In this document: in pieces, positions 1 to 7,583 of the stretch
Layout of the letters: every line of letters starts with the position of its first letter
Numbering within the stretch: position 1 is the stretch's first letter
Assembly (NCBI GenBank): GCA_016234425.1
Contig: JACRCA010000443.1
Coordinates: 1 to 16,381, forward strand
Direction: 5' to 3'
DNA from: Deltaproteobacteria bacterium
GTDB taxonomy: Bacteria; Desulfobacterota; SM23-61
DNA length: 16,381 nucleotides
Made by a program: the position numbers and the translations under genes
Notes under the pieces: generated by a model
Database searches by the model: none
Told to the model about the DNA's origin: nothing
What the model saw: only the letters and a program-made list of their open reading frames with translations

Positions 1-834
1 CGCCACATCCGGGTCAAGGCACATTAAAAGCCCGGGGCTCACTGAGGCCATCAATTCCAGCATCCTCCGGAACTTCTCCGGATTTCGGCTGAGGTAGCTA
101 TATCCCCAGTATCCCACGCTGGTCACGTTTCCGATCTTCTGATTCATCCGGGCCACATAGGGCATTACACACTCTTCCAGGATCTCCACGGTGACGATGG
201 GCGGCGAGGCTGCGGCGTCGGCTCCATTCCCCGAGGCTCCGGGCTGGCCAATGGCTTCCCGCTGGGCTTGGACCCAGGGGATTAGAACTTCATCGGTCAA
301 GAAGCTCAGCAGGCGATGGGCAAATTTGGGGGCGGTGAGAATATCTACGAGGAGGGCCTCGATCCCGCGGACATTCACAGCCAGCGAGAAAGGGGAACAA
401 AAGCGGATGCGCACCGGCAGGCCCAAATCATAACAACGGCGCATAACCTCTAATACAAAGGGCATGCGGGCTGATTTTTTGAAATCCGGAGGACGAAGAC
501 GGTCCAGGTCCGCGTGTTCCCGGATCAGAGGGTTCTGGCGGTCGATGTCGGGCATGCGATTGGATGCCCAGTTCATCCGCTGCCCTAGTGCTTCGGCCTC
601 AATGTTGTAGATGTCATAATAGAATCCTGGCATATCCAGCTCGTAGTATTGAAATATGGCTAGGTTCATCTCTACAAACTTCTCGGCGTTTGTGTAAGCC
701 TCGCGCATGTCGCCGCCGCAGAGCTTGACGACATGCTCGTTAATTTGCGCCAGAATGGGGACCACGTCTGCTTCCCCCTTGAAGGCACGAAAATACCGCT
801 CGATCCGCTCCCGAGTTCTAGGTAAAATGATCAT
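1..834 (-). CDS. UroD/MtaA-family protein (N-terminal part, runs off window)
   Basis: The 278 visible residues begin MIILPRTRERIERYFRAF and resemble the uroporphyrinogen decarboxylase superfamily, in which many anaerobe members are cobalamin- or corrinoid-linked methyltransferases (MtaA/CmuA type) and not haem enzymes. Family-like segments are the opening helix followed by DVVPI (about residues 24-28) and FCSPFSLAVNVRG (about 146-158), matching the family's PFTLA..LRG region. The C-terminal third of the barrel lies outside the window, so any Zn-binding Cys/His cannot be judged. The start is set by a strong GAGGAGG a few bases upstream of the ATG. The frame stays open for roughly 65 codons further upstream but shows no ATG and no better ribosome site. 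True haem-pathway UroD is less likely because its typical N-terminal arginine motif is not seen. Substrate unknown. Confidence 0.82.
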   Translation of the reverse strand, partial: MIILPRTRERIERYFRAFKGEADVVPILAQINEHVVKLCGGDMREAYTNAEKFVEMNLAIFQYYELDMPGFYYDIYNIEAEALGQRMNWASNRMPDIDRQNPLIREHADLDRLRPPDFKKSARMPFVLEVMRRCYDLGLPVRIRFCSPFSLAVNVRGIEALLVDILTAPKFAHRLLSFLTDEVLIPWVQAQREAIGQPGASGNGADAAASPPIVTVEILEECVMPYVARMNQKIGNVTSVGYWGYSYLSRNPEKFRRMLELMASVSPGLLMCLDPDVA

Positions 835-1251
835 CCTCGCCTCCTCAAAAAAGCCATTCCCGGCAAACTGGAGAGTGTTTTTCACTAAGACGCCATCATA
901 CCCTTCTTGAGCCCCGCATTCTTCCCTTCTGCCCCACTCGGGGATAGGGGCGAGGTGAAATTTCCTTGTTTTTATACTGATCGAACAATCCAGGCTGGAT
1001 GTAACCCCTGTAATCCGGACAATTCTTCAGGCGTTGACAGCGCTTTTCGCAAACGAGGGGGGAAAGCTGGGGCTGACTTTTTCTCCGTGTGCAGACCATA
1101 AAGATAGCGTCTGAGAACTCATTAGGAGCTTTAGGTTTTCTTTTGCCGCTTCTCATTCACCAAGAATGTTCTCTGCCAACAGGACAAGCAGGTGGAATAT
1201 CCATCGTTCTTCCGCTCATCATCTGGGAGCCACGGGCAAAAGGGAACAGTT
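835..1251. other. 417-bp gap between UroD-like gene and aminotransferase gene
   Basis: This stretch separates two minus-strand genes. It holds one doubtful small ORF (896-1156, listed separately) and a short repeat-like string around 1172-1194 (gccaacaggacaagcagg core). As I recall, similar short G/C-rich strings recur in many environmental genomes; that cannot be tested here. No tRNA, terminator with a T-run or convincing promoter was found. The last 60 bases before the UroD-like start contain its ribosome binding site. Confidence 0.5.
896..1156 (-). CDS. doubtful small Cys-rich ORF
   Basis: This 86-codon frame has a central segment with spaced cysteines and aromatic residues, CEKRCQRLKNCPDYRGYIQP (residues about 37-56), followed by GLF. 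The pattern C-x3-C-x5-CPxY-x2-Y-x-QP-x-LF could be a small metal-binding motif. Against it: no clear ribosome binding site stands before the ATG, both ends are of low complexity and rich in Arg/Lys, and the codons after the motif run into repeat-like sequence. It could be a decayed fragment of a small zinc-ribbon protein or a chance frame. I do not recognise a named family. Confidence 0.22.
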   Translation of the reverse strand: MRSGKRKPKAPNEFSDAIFMVCTRRKSQPQLSPLVCEKRCQRLKNCPDYRGYIQPGLFDQYKNKEISPRPYPRVGQKGRMRGSRRV

Positions 1252-2418
1252 CTATTTTTGGCTATTTGCCAGATAATCGAGGGCGGCCAATACCCCTCCT
1301 TTTTTGAACGGTACACCAGCCAAGGCCAGCCCCATCTCCACACCGCTCAGGGTTCCGGCGAGCATCAATTCATTGAAATCACCCATATGGCCGATGCGGA
1401 AAACCTTTCCCTGAAGCTTTCCCAGGCCGTTCCCCAAAGCCATGTTAAACTTTTCCAGGATCAGCTGGCGCAAAGCATCCGCATCGTGCCCCAGGGGCAT
1501 CCGGACCGCCGTTACAGAGTTGCTGTATTCTTCTGGATTCGAGCAGTTTATCTCAAGCCCCCATGCCCGAACCGCCCAGCGGGTTGCCTCGCCCAGGCGA
1601 TTATGCCGGGCAAAAATCCTCTCCAGGCCCTCTTCCAGGATCATCTGAATCGATTCTTTCAAACCGAAAAGCAGGTTGGTCGCAGGGGTGTAAGGAAAAA
1701 AGCCTGTCTGGTTAGCGCTGATCATCGCCTCCCAATCCCAATACGACTTCGGCAAGCGGGCCGATTTTGATGCCCCCAAGGCTTTTTCGCTGAGGGCATT
1801 GATGCCCAGGCCTGGCGGCAGCATCAGTCCTTTTTGGGAACTGCTTACCGCCACGTCAACTCCCCACTCATCATGCCGGTAATCTGTTAAGGCCAGAGAA
1901 GAAACCGTATCAACCAGGAATAACGCCGGGTGCCCCACCCGGTCGATCGCCCTGCGCACTTCACCCACCCGGCTGACCACGCCGGTGGAGGTTTCGTTAT
2001 GCACCATGACGACCGCTTTGATGGTCCGGTCTTCGGCCAGCTTGGCCTCGACCAACCTGGGATCTACGCCGCATCTCCAGTCTCCAGGGACAAAATCAAC
2101 CTGCAGACCAAGGCGCACGGCCAGGTTGCGCCACATCGTCGCAAAATGGCCGGTTTCGAACATCAGCACCTTATCCCCCGGCGAAAGGGTATTCACCAGC
2201 GACGCTTCCCATGCCCCGGTCCCAGAGGATGGATAAATCACGATCTTGCCGGAGGTCTTGAACACCTTCTGGAGTCCTTCGAGAACTTCCCGGGTCATTC
2301 GGGCAAATTCCGGTCCACGGTGGTCAATCGTTGGGCGGCTTATGGCCCTTAGGATGCGATCGGGCACATTCGTCGGCCCCGGGATCTGCAGGAAATGACG
2401 TCCACTTTGAAAAACCAT
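1252..2418 (-). CDS. class V aminotransferase, serine/alanine-glyoxylate type
   Basis: This 388-residue protein belongs to the PLP-dependent class V (fold type I) aminotransferases and most resembles serine-glyoxylate and alanine-glyoxylate aminotransferases, which transfer an amino group to glyoxylate to form glycine. Visible motifs: the N-terminal PGPTNVPDRIL (13-23), the phosphate-binding SSGTGAWE (64-71), VHNETSTG (139-146), the PLP aspartate D170 in FLVDTVSS, the Schiff-base lysine K196 in SSSQKGL, and the C-terminal FRIGHMGD (340-347). Length is normal. The ATG is preceded by AAAGGAGG at a spacing of six bases. It lies downstream of the CoA-transferase gene in the same direction, but the 244-bp inverted-repeat element sits between them, about 10 bp upstream of the ribosome site. 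Related purine or phosphonate transaminases cannot be excluded; the family call is firm, the exact amino donor is not. Confidence 0.92.
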   Translation of the reverse strand: MVFQSGRHFLQIPGPTNVPDRILRAISRPTIDHRGPEFARMTREVLEGLQKVFKTSGKIVIYPSSGTGAWEASLVNTLSPGDKVLMFETGHFATMWRNLAVRLGLQVDFVPGDWRCGVDPRLVEAKLAEDRTIKAVVMVHNETSTGVVSRVGEVRRAIDRVGHPALFLVDTVSSLALTDYRHDEWGVDVAVSSSQKGLMLPPGLGINALSEKALGASKSARLPKSYWDWEAMISANQTGFFPYTPATNLLFGLKESIQMILEEGLERIFARHNRLGEATRWAVRAWGLEINCSNPEEYSNSVTAVRMPLGHDADALRQLILEKFNMALGNGLGKLQGKVFRIGHMGDFNELMLAGTLSGVEMGLALAGVPFKKGGVLAALDYLANSQK

Positions 2419-2442
2419 TGACTACCTCCTTTATTTTAGAGT

Positions 2443-2455
2443 GGTATTGTCAAAA
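2443..2455 (+). repeat. left terminal inverted repeat, 13 bp
   Basis: GGTATTGTCAAAA, perfectly inverted at 2674-2686. The stop codon of the GxxExxY remnant (TGA on the minus strand) overlaps this repeat. Confidence 0.7.
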
Positions 2456-2668
2456 TCTAACCACAGAGGCCACAGAGAATTTTAATGTAAAGTCATGAGC
2501 CAGGGCTTCCTCATAGACACCTTCTAACAATTCAGACCCCAATGTACAATGAACTTCAAGAGCACAGGATATGATTCTTTCAGTTATCCCCTTTAAAGAA
2601 AATCTTTTTGAGAACACAGAGGATTTCTCTGGGACCTCTGTGGTTTCATATCTTCTTCTCTTTTTCAT
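2450..2668 (-). pseudogene. truncated GxxExxY protein gene
   Basis: The 72-codon frame contains the opening of a GxxExxY family protein: ITERIISCALEVHCTLG (28-44), then the motif region LLEGVYEEALA. Full members are about 125-130 residues and share a nuclease-like fold of unproven function; the C-terminal half is missing. The first glycine of the name-giving motif is replaced by glutamate (ELLEGVY where GLLExVY is expected), a further sign of decay. Residues about 9-21 and 63-72 are simply translations of the CACAGAGG inverted repeats of the surrounding element. It is unlikely to be functional. Confidence 0.72.
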
Positions 2669-2673
2669 AAAAG

Positions 2674-2686
2674 TTTTGACAATACC
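2674..2686 (-). repeat. right terminal inverted repeat, 13 bp
   Basis: TTTTGACAATACC on the plus strand, the exact reverse complement of 2443-2455. The ATG of the GxxExxY remnant begins six bases inside it. Confidence 0.7.
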
Positions 2687-2704
2687 TTGGGAACTGATTT
2701 TTTC

Positions 2705-4294
2705 TTATTCCCCGGAACTCAAAGACTTCAGGCCCATCGGTTGGGGCCGGAAAAGCCGAGCATCCATCTCCTTCAGCGCAGCGGATTTTTTCAACTCAAA
2801 CTGTACAACCGGGGCGATATCGCGCTGAATATCAATCCCCGGGGCAACTTCTGTCAGGACTAAACCTTCCGGCTGTAATTGGAAAACAGCCCTTTCCGTT
2901 ACATAGATCACCTTCTGCCCTTTTTCCAGGGCAAAACCGGCGTCAAACGTTCGATGCTGCAGCTGGCGTACGCCCTTGATGACTTTCCCCTCCTGGACGA
3001 TTTTCAACTGGCCCCCCGAGATTTCTGCTTGGATTCCACCCGCAGTCAGGGTGCCACAGAAAATGATCCTCCTGACGTTGTGCAGGATATCGATAAAGCC
3101 ACCAGCGCCGGACAACACGTGGGGGAATTTGTTCAACCTACTCACATTCACGTTGCCTTGGCCGTCCACTTCGGCAAAAGCCATGGAGGCGGCATCGATT
3201 CCTCCACCGGCCAGAAAATCAAACTGGGCGCCGGACTCGATAATAGCCTCCGGGTTTACGGCTGCCCCAAATTGCAGCCCGGAGAGGGGAACTCCTCCAA
3301 CCGCTCCGTGTTCGATAGTAAAGGTAATCTCACCGATCAGATTTTCCTCGGCAGCCACCGGGGAGATCAGAGAAGGGATGCCGAATCCCAGGTTGACGAT
3401 GTCGCCACTCCGCAGTTCCAGCAGAGCTCTGCGAGCGGCAACTTTCTCAATGCTCAGAGGTACGCTCTCCATCTTGCCCAAAGGTTTTTTTATCTCTCCG
3501 CTCACAGCCGGGTCATACGTAATTCCAGTTGCCTGTTTTTGCTCCTCATCAATTACAATGGCATCCACCAGGATTCCCGGCACCTTGACCAGCTGGGGGT
3601 TTAAATTCCCCCGGCTGGTTATCCTCTTCACCTGGGCAATTACCTTTCCGCCGCAGTTGTGCGCAGCCATCGCCAGATATAGCATGATAGAGAAAGACCC
3701 TTCATGCTCCATCGTGATATTCCCCTGTTCATCTGCCGTCGTCCCCCGGATGATCGCCGCATCGATCGGGAAGGATTTATAAAAGAGGTACTCCTTCCCT
3801 CGGAATTGGATCACTTCGATTAAATCTTCTTTGGTCTTTTCATTCATTTTGGCTCCGTTGACTCTCGGGTCCACGAAGGTTTTCAATCCTACCTGAGTGA
3901 TCAGGCCGGGCCTTTTGGCCGCAATTTCCCGATGCAGATCCATCAGTACGCCCATGGGGAAATTGTAACCCTCCACTCGATTCTGGTAGATGATTTCCAC
4001 CATTTTGGGAGGCTTGGAGGTAGCAGGGGCCGTTACGTACGAACCGCCGATGACCCGCTTGATTAAGCCTTCATGGGCCAGATGATCCGCTCCCCCGATT
4101 CCGTAGACGTCTCCAACCGCTACGGGAAAGACGGCAGTCAAATGGCGAGGTGTGCCGGTCTCTAAAAATATCTTTTCCAAAGCCGTGAGGACTTTTTCAG
4201 GCACCAGGGCACCGATGATCCCGCAAACTGAAACCGTATCCTCATCCTTAATTAATTGAACCGCCTCTTCAGCCTTCATGATCTTACTGGCCAC
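2705..4294 (-). CDS. fused family I CoA-transferase (Pct/YdiF-like)
   Basis: This 529-residue protein is a family I CoA-transferase with alpha and beta halves fused in one chain, as in propionate CoA-transferase and YdiF. It moves CoA between an acyl-CoA and a carboxylate through a glutamyl-CoA thioester. The alpha half covers about residues 1-270, with the CoA-transferase opening KIMKAEEAVQLIKDEDTVSV and the GGSYVTAP region. The beta half starts near 280 (IEKVAARRALLEL) and carries the catalytic glutamate E328 in TIEHGAVGG, followed by the glycine-rich LAGGGIDAASMAFAEVD. Length fits the fused form. It lies 59 bp downstream of the MaoC hydratase in the same direction, so both probably act on one acyl-CoA route. 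Substrates cannot be read from sequence; short-chain acids are the usual ones. Confidence 0.93.
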   Translation of the reverse strand: MASKIMKAEEAVQLIKDEDTVSVCGIIGALVPEKVLTALEKIFLETGTPRHLTAVFPVAVGDVYGIGGADHLAHEGLIKRVIGGSYVTAPATSKPPKMVEIIYQNRVEGYNFPMGVLMDLHREIAAKRPGLITQVGLKTFVDPRVNGAKMNEKTKEDLIEVIQFRGKEYLFYKSFPIDAAIIRGTTADEQGNITMEHEGSFSIMLYLAMAAHNCGGKVIAQVKRITSRGNLNPQLVKVPGILVDAIVIDEEQKQATGITYDPAVSGEIKKPLGKMESVPLSIEKVAARRALLELRSGDIVNLGFGIPSLISPVAAEENLIGEITFTIEHGAVGGVPLSGLQFGAAVNPEAIIESGAQFDFLAGGGIDAASMAFAEVDGQGNVNVSRLNKFPHVLSGAGGFIDILHNVRRIIFCGTLTAGGIQAEISGGQLKIVQEGKVIKGVRQLQHRTFDAGFALEKGQKVIYVTERAVFQLQPEGLVLTEVAPGIDIQRDIAPVVQFELKKSAALKEMDARLFRPQPMGLKSLSSGE

Positions 4295-4353
4295 TTATAA
4301 TCTCCTTTCCTAACCCACTACTTCCCCTTTTACCGCATCCGTCTCCCTTTTTA

Positions 4354-4806
4354 TTACTTCTGGATTCGCTTGATCATGATCGTTTTATATCCGGATTGAA
4401 TCACCGTTCCATCTTCTTTGACGACCTCAAATAAAAATTTCACCACTCCCCGGTCAGGTTTGCTTTGGCTCGCCTTTTTCTCGCTCACCTTCACCTTGAC
4501 GTGGATAGTATCGCCCAAAAAGAAGGGAGCTGCAAACTTCCAGGATTCAATCCCTAAAAAGGCGATGGCCGTTCCTTCTACCAGTCCCAGACGGAAAAAT
4601 AACCCGTGGGCCACCGCTAGACCCAGCAATCCATGGCCAATTCTTCTTCCAAACTGCGTGCCTTTCCCAAAAGTTTCACTGGTGTGCAATTCGTTATAAT
4701 CGCCGCTCATCGCCGCAAACATGACCACATCGGTTTCGGTCAGAGTCCGGCTGGGAGTTACGTATTCTTCCCCCTCGACAAAATCATCGAAGTACTTGCC
4801 TGGCAT
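4354..4806 (-). CDS. MaoC-family (R)-enoyl-CoA hydratase-like protein
   Basis: This 150-residue protein has the single hot-dog fold of MaoC-like dehydratases, which add water to trans-2-enoyl-CoA or remove it from (R)-3-hydroxyacyl-CoA. The hydratase motif is complete: SGDYNELHTSE with D36, N38 and H41, followed by the helix GRRIGHGLLGLAVAHGL (53-69). Length matches stand-alone members. The ATG follows GGAAAGGAGA on the minus strand. Next in line is the fused CoA-transferase (59-bp gap), and upstream is the remnant of an FAD-dependent oxidoreductase (17-bp gap), so the three probably formed one operon. Members acting on branched or dicarboxylic acyl-CoAs, such as mesaconyl-CoA hydratase-like proteins, cannot be told apart here. 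Confidence 0.9.
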   Translation of the reverse strand: MPGKYFDDFVEGEEYVTPSRTLTETDVVMFAAMSGDYNELHTSETFGKGTQFGRRIGHGLLGLAVAHGLFFRLGLVEGTAIAFLGIESWKFAAPFFLGDTIHVKVKVSEKKASQSKPDRGVVKFLFEVVKEDGTVIQSGYKTIMIKRIQK

Positions 4807-4823
4807 GGTCTCATCTCCTTTCC

Positions 4824-5027
4824 TTAGTTCTTCCTGGCTGACAAACCCAGGCCCATGCCCTGCGCCTGTAGTTCTCTCTGCAGCTGAGCCACATCAAGTT
4901 CCCCAGGTAACTTGCGCTGTCTGAGGGCCAGGGCGGCCGCGACTCCGGCGAAACCTCCCCAGCAGACTAACAAGTCCACACGCGCCAGCACCGCAGTTCT
5001 TCTTGCCGGTTCATCAACCCATTCCAT
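4824..5027 (-). pseudogene. internally deleted FAD-dependent oxidoreductase remnant
   Basis: The 67-codon frame looks like the two ends of a much longer FAD-dependent oxidoreductase (PF12831-type) joined together. The first half, EPARRTAVLARVDLLVCWGG, is the usual lead into the N-terminal dinucleotide-binding loop (expected GGGPAG; here WGGFAG, so the glycine pattern is degraded). The second half, GVAAALALRQ then LPGELDVAQLQRELQAQG, matches the C-terminal end of the same family, which normally reads GxAAGxAAALA ... ELDVxxLQxxLxxQG. About 400 intervening residues are absent. A good ribosome binding site (GGAGG six bases before the ATG) remains. Translation of a small peptide is possible, but not an active enzyme. 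Confidence 0.6.
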
Positions 5028-5157
5028 CGCTTTCCTCCGCTCCTTGGAGGATAGGCAGGTCGTTTCCTGGAAAATATCTGTCCCCGATCAAGAAAGGTAG
5101 GTTACGCCCTCTGGGTATTCTTCATACCTGGCTGGGGGAGTTGGATCTTCCTCTGTT

Positions 5158-6651
5158 CTATTTCAACCCGAGGAATCGGCCCAAAACTTCGGCCATTTCC
5201 TGCTTTTCACACACCCCGGCATGGATCTCCGGCAAAGAATTTAATTCTGCAAGCTTTGCCGGAACAGGTTGGCCGGTTAATTTTGAAAGTTCTTCTAAAA
5301 GGGAGAATTCATCCTGGCCCGAGGTATTCTCCCCCAGGGCTTCCAGCACAGCCCAGTTGAACTTAAAGGGGCTGGCGGTAGAAGCCAGCAAAGTGGGCGT
5401 GCGGTCACCGGTTTCTTCCCTGTATCTTTGCAGGACGCTGTAACCGACAGCCGAGTGAGGGTCCATCAAGTATCCAGACTTTTCGAAAGCTTCCTTCATG
5501 GCTGTGAACGTTTCCATGCTGTCAGCAAAGCCGCCGTAGAAAAGGGTTTGGAGCTTCTCCAGCGCGGCTGACGAGATCTCGTACCAGCCCCGGGTCGCAA
5601 GTTCTTCCATCCATTGGCAGACGATCTCCGGTTGACGCCCGGATAGCTCGAACAGCAACCGCTCCAGGTTGGAGGAGATCAGGATGTCCATGGAGGGGGA
5701 TTCGGTTCTATAAAATTCTCGCTGCCGATCATAAATCCCGCTGCGGATGAAATCGGTAAGGACCTTGTTGCGGTTGGAGGCGCAGAGTAGTTTGGATAAT
5801 GGCAATCCGCATTGGCGGGCGTAATAGGCCGCGAGAATGTTGCCGAAATTTCCCGTGGGGACGCAGATATTGATCGGCTGTCCGAGTTGGATCTTCCCCG
5901 CAGCGGCCATCTGCTCATAGGCCGTAAAGTAATAAACGATCTGGGGGGCCAGCCGCCCCCAGTTGATGGAATTGGCGGAAGAAAGTTTGAAGTGAAAGAC
6001 GGCCAGCCGTCTATTGAGATGGGGGTCAGCGAAAAGCTGTTTAACCCCATATTGGGCATCGTCAAAATTTCCTCTGACGGCACAAACCCCCACGTTTTCT
6101 CCCCGCTGGGTAACCATCTGCAAGCGTTGGATCTCGCTCACGCCCCCATAGGGATAAAAAACGAAAATCCGCATCCTTTCAGCCCCAGCAAAGCCTTCCA
6201 AAGCAGCCTTGCCGGTGTCCCCGGAAGTGGCCACCAGAATCACTATTTCATACCGCTCCCGCTCGGCCTGGAGGGCGAAAGAAAGCAAACGGGGCATGAG
6301 TTGGAGAGCCATGTCTTTGAAGGCTAAGGTCGGCCCGTGCCAGAGTTCGAGGACCGCCAGCCCCTCATCGAGAAACCTAACCGGAGCGACCGAAGGGGAG
6401 GCGAAATTCTCAGCATAGGCAGTTTTACAGGCCAAAGACAGTTCGGCCTCTGAGTAATCAGTTAGAAAGGCTTGCAGAATCCTGGCGGCCCGCCCGGCAT
6501 AGGAATCGCAGTCAGCGCCGGAAAAAGGGTTGGGCCCCAGGAAAGGAAAGGTCGCGGGAACATAAAGGCCGTTATCATCCGCCATGCCCTTGATGATGGC
6601 CTTTTTCGAAGACATGGCAGGCGCAGAACCGCGAGTACTTATGTATTCCAT
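5158..6651 (-). CDS. thrC: threonine synthase
   Basis: This 497-residue PLP enzyme converts O-phospho-L-homoserine to L-threonine, the last step of threonine biosynthesis. The start MEYISTRG is typical of the family, so I use the ATG at 6651; an in-frame TTG two codons upstream is possible but has no better ribosome site. Further motifs: the N-terminal domain with GLYVP (about 28-32), the Schiff-base lysine K112 in WHGPTLAFKDMALQ, the substrate/phosphate region ATSGDTGKAALEGF, and GNFGNILAAYYA. Length fits the longer form of the bacterial enzyme. It opens the minus-strand series but is separated by 130 bp from the next (decayed) gene, so it is probably transcribed on its own. No threonine leader peptide or clear promoter is visible. 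Confidence 0.95.
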   Translation of the reverse strand: MEYISTRGSAPAMSSKKAIIKGMADDNGLYVPATFPFLGPNPFSGADCDSYAGRAARILQAFLTDYSEAELSLACKTAYAENFASPSVAPVRFLDEGLAVLELWHGPTLAFKDMALQLMPRLLSFALQAERERYEIVILVATSGDTGKAALEGFAGAERMRIFVFYPYGGVSEIQRLQMVTQRGENVGVCAVRGNFDDAQYGVKQLFADPHLNRRLAVFHFKLSSANSINWGRLAPQIVYYFTAYEQMAAAGKIQLGQPINICVPTGNFGNILAAYYARQCGLPLSKLLCASNRNKVLTDFIRSGIYDRQREFYRTESPSMDILISSNLERLLFELSGRQPEIVCQWMEELATRGWYEISSAALEKLQTLFYGGFADSMETFTAMKEAFEKSGYLMDPHSAVGYSVLQRYREETGDRTPTLLASTASPFKFNWAVLEALGENTSGQDEFSLLEELSKLTGQPVPAKLAELNSLPEIHAGVCEKQEMAEVLGRFLGLK

Positions 6652-6798
6652 GGCCAAACATTACCACATCCGCATCCGTCTGGCAATTCTCTCCTTCCAC
6701 TTGACCGGATCAGCGGTCCTTAGCCCCGAAAGCCTGCTTGAGGCGTCCCGCTTGGGCAGGGTCCCACCCCGGAAAAGTACGGATCCCTCATTTTGGAC

Positions 6799-6827
6799 TT
6801 GACAGGATTCGATTATATCTCTATACT
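6799..6827 (+). promoter_or_regulatory. sigma-70 promoter of toxin-antitoxin operon
   Basis: TTGACA at 6799-6804 and TATACT at 6822-6827 with exactly 17 bases between them, a near-consensus housekeeping promoter. Transcription would start around 6833-6836, inside the inverted repeat at 6827-6847, with the AAGGAGG ribosome site (6849-6855) following at once. Confidence 0.8.
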
Positions 6828-6847
6828 TAGTCATATTAAATGACTAA
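6827..6847 (+). promoter_or_regulatory. probable antitoxin operator (perfect inverted repeat)
   Basis: TTAGTCAT-attaa-ATGACTAA is a perfect 8-bp inverted repeat with a 5-bp centre. It overlaps the last base of the -10 box and the start of transcription, and ends just before the ribosome site. Phd/YefM antitoxins autorepress by binding short palindromes in this position; I infer that this is the operator. Confidence 0.7.
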
Positions 6848-6859
6848 TAAGGAGGTCAG

Positions 6860-7126
6860 ATGAAAGGTACAACGGTAAGCGTGGCGGAGGGAAAGAAAGG
6901 ATTCAGCCGCCTACTGCAGGATGCCATAGAAAAAAAGGAAAAGATCATCGTTACCAAGAGAAAGAAACCGGTGGCGGTTATTGTTCCCTATGAAGAATAT
7001 CAGCGATCCATGCGGCTGGAAGGGTATAAGAAAATCATGGAAGCCAGAGAGGCTTTTTCGAAAACTGGGCTCCGGGCTGAGCAGATCTATAAGGAAGCAA
7101 AAAAGCAACTGGAGGAAAGGCCATGA
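6860..7126 (+). CDS. Phd/YefM-family antitoxin
   Basis: The 88-residue protein matches the Phd/YefM antitoxin family: an N-terminal DNA-binding domain reading TVSVAEGKKGFSRLLQDAI, then KIIVTKRKKPVAVIVPYEEY (about 28-47), and a charged C-terminal helix (about 55-88) that would wrap around the toxin. It would neutralise the VapC-type toxin encoded next and repress its own promoter. The stop overlaps the toxin start (ATGA), which points to translational coupling. The ATG is placed by AAGGAGG four bases upstream. The promoter and operator are listed separately. Confidence 0.92.
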   Translation: MKGTTVSVAEGKKGFSRLLQDAIEKKEKIIVTKRKKPVAVIVPYEEYQRSMRLEGYKKIMEAREAFSKTGLRAEQIYKEAKKQLEERP

Positions 7127-7551
7127 AACGGGCCGTAATAGATGCGAGCGTTGTTCTTAAGTGGTACCTTCCCGATGAAAAATATGGCGGAAAAGCTCTG
7201 GCTTTATTGACTCGATATATATCCGAGGACCTGGAAATCGCTGCCCCATCCTTGCTGGAATTTGAAGTAATCAACGCTCTGGTTATTGCCCAAAGACGGG
7301 GCCGGATCAGGGAAGAGAAAATCATTGCCGCTATAGAAGGCTTCATCAATCTGGGAATCTCCCTAACGGATCTTTCAGACCTCTATTCCAAAATTATTCA
7401 TTATTGCAAGGCCTATAATCGTTCCGCCTATGACGCCAGTTACTTAGCTGTGGCAGACAGGGAAGCAATAACCCTGATCACAGCCGACGAAGGCTTGTAC
7501 AATAGCGTGAAGAAGGATTTAAGCTGGGTTAAATGGCTCGGTGATATTTAG
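7123..7551 (+). CDS. vapC: VapC-type PIN-domain toxin
   Basis: This 142-residue protein is a PIN-domain ribonuclease, the toxin partner of the preceding antitoxin; VapC enzymes cut tRNA or rRNA with Mg2+. All acidic positions are present: D7 in VIDASVVLKWYL, a glutamate in PSLLEFEVINAL (E48, possibly E46), D104 in YDASYLAVA, and D122 in LITADEGLY. Length is normal and the frame is intact, so the toxin is likely active. Its start overlaps the antitoxin stop by four bases. Downstream the sequence passes within about 30 bp into the 3' fragment of an unrelated acetyltransferase, which suggests that the module arrived here by insertion or replacement. Confidence 0.93.
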   Translation: MKRAVIDASVVLKWYLPDEKYGGKALALLTRYISEDLEIAAPSLLEFEVINALVIAQRRGRIREEKIIAAIEGFINLGISLTDLSDLYSKIIHYCKAYNRSAYDASYLAVADREAITLITADEGLYNSVKKDLSWVKWLGDI

Positions 7552-7583
7552 AAATTTCTCGTTTTTCTCGCCTTTCCCACCCT

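Larger units (their letters stand above)
2443..2686. mobile_element. 244-bp MITE-like element with GxxExxY remnant
   Basis: The segment is bounded by perfect 13-bp inverted repeats: GGTATTGTCAAAA at 2443-2455 and its reverse complement at 2674-2686. Inside lie a second pair of inverted repeats, 2461-2479 (CCACAGAGGCCACAGAGAA) and 2625-2643, matching at 17 of 19 positions. Between them is a short fragment of a GxxExxY gene that reads from near one end to the other. It fills almost the whole gap between the CoA-transferase stop and the aminotransferase ribosome site. No target-site duplication is obvious in the flanks. CACAGAGG-type repeats commonly flank GxxExxY genes, so I infer a deletion derivative of a larger GxxExxY cassette. 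Confidence 0.6.

Noticed and set aside
1192..1770. 192-codon plus-strand frame opposite the aminotransferase
   Set aside because: Antisense shadow of the gene containing the PLP lysine motif; no ribosome site or recognisable domain.
2879..3604. Long open frames on the plus strand opposite the CoA-transferase (also 2976-3782)
   Set aside because: They are antisense shadows; the minus-strand frame carries all CoA-transferase motifs and the shadows resemble no family.
6655..6790. Minus-strand frame ending KWKERIARRMRMW before threonine synthase
   Set aside because: It looks like a possible protein end but no family is recognisable and no start is found; probably chance or an unidentifiable relic.
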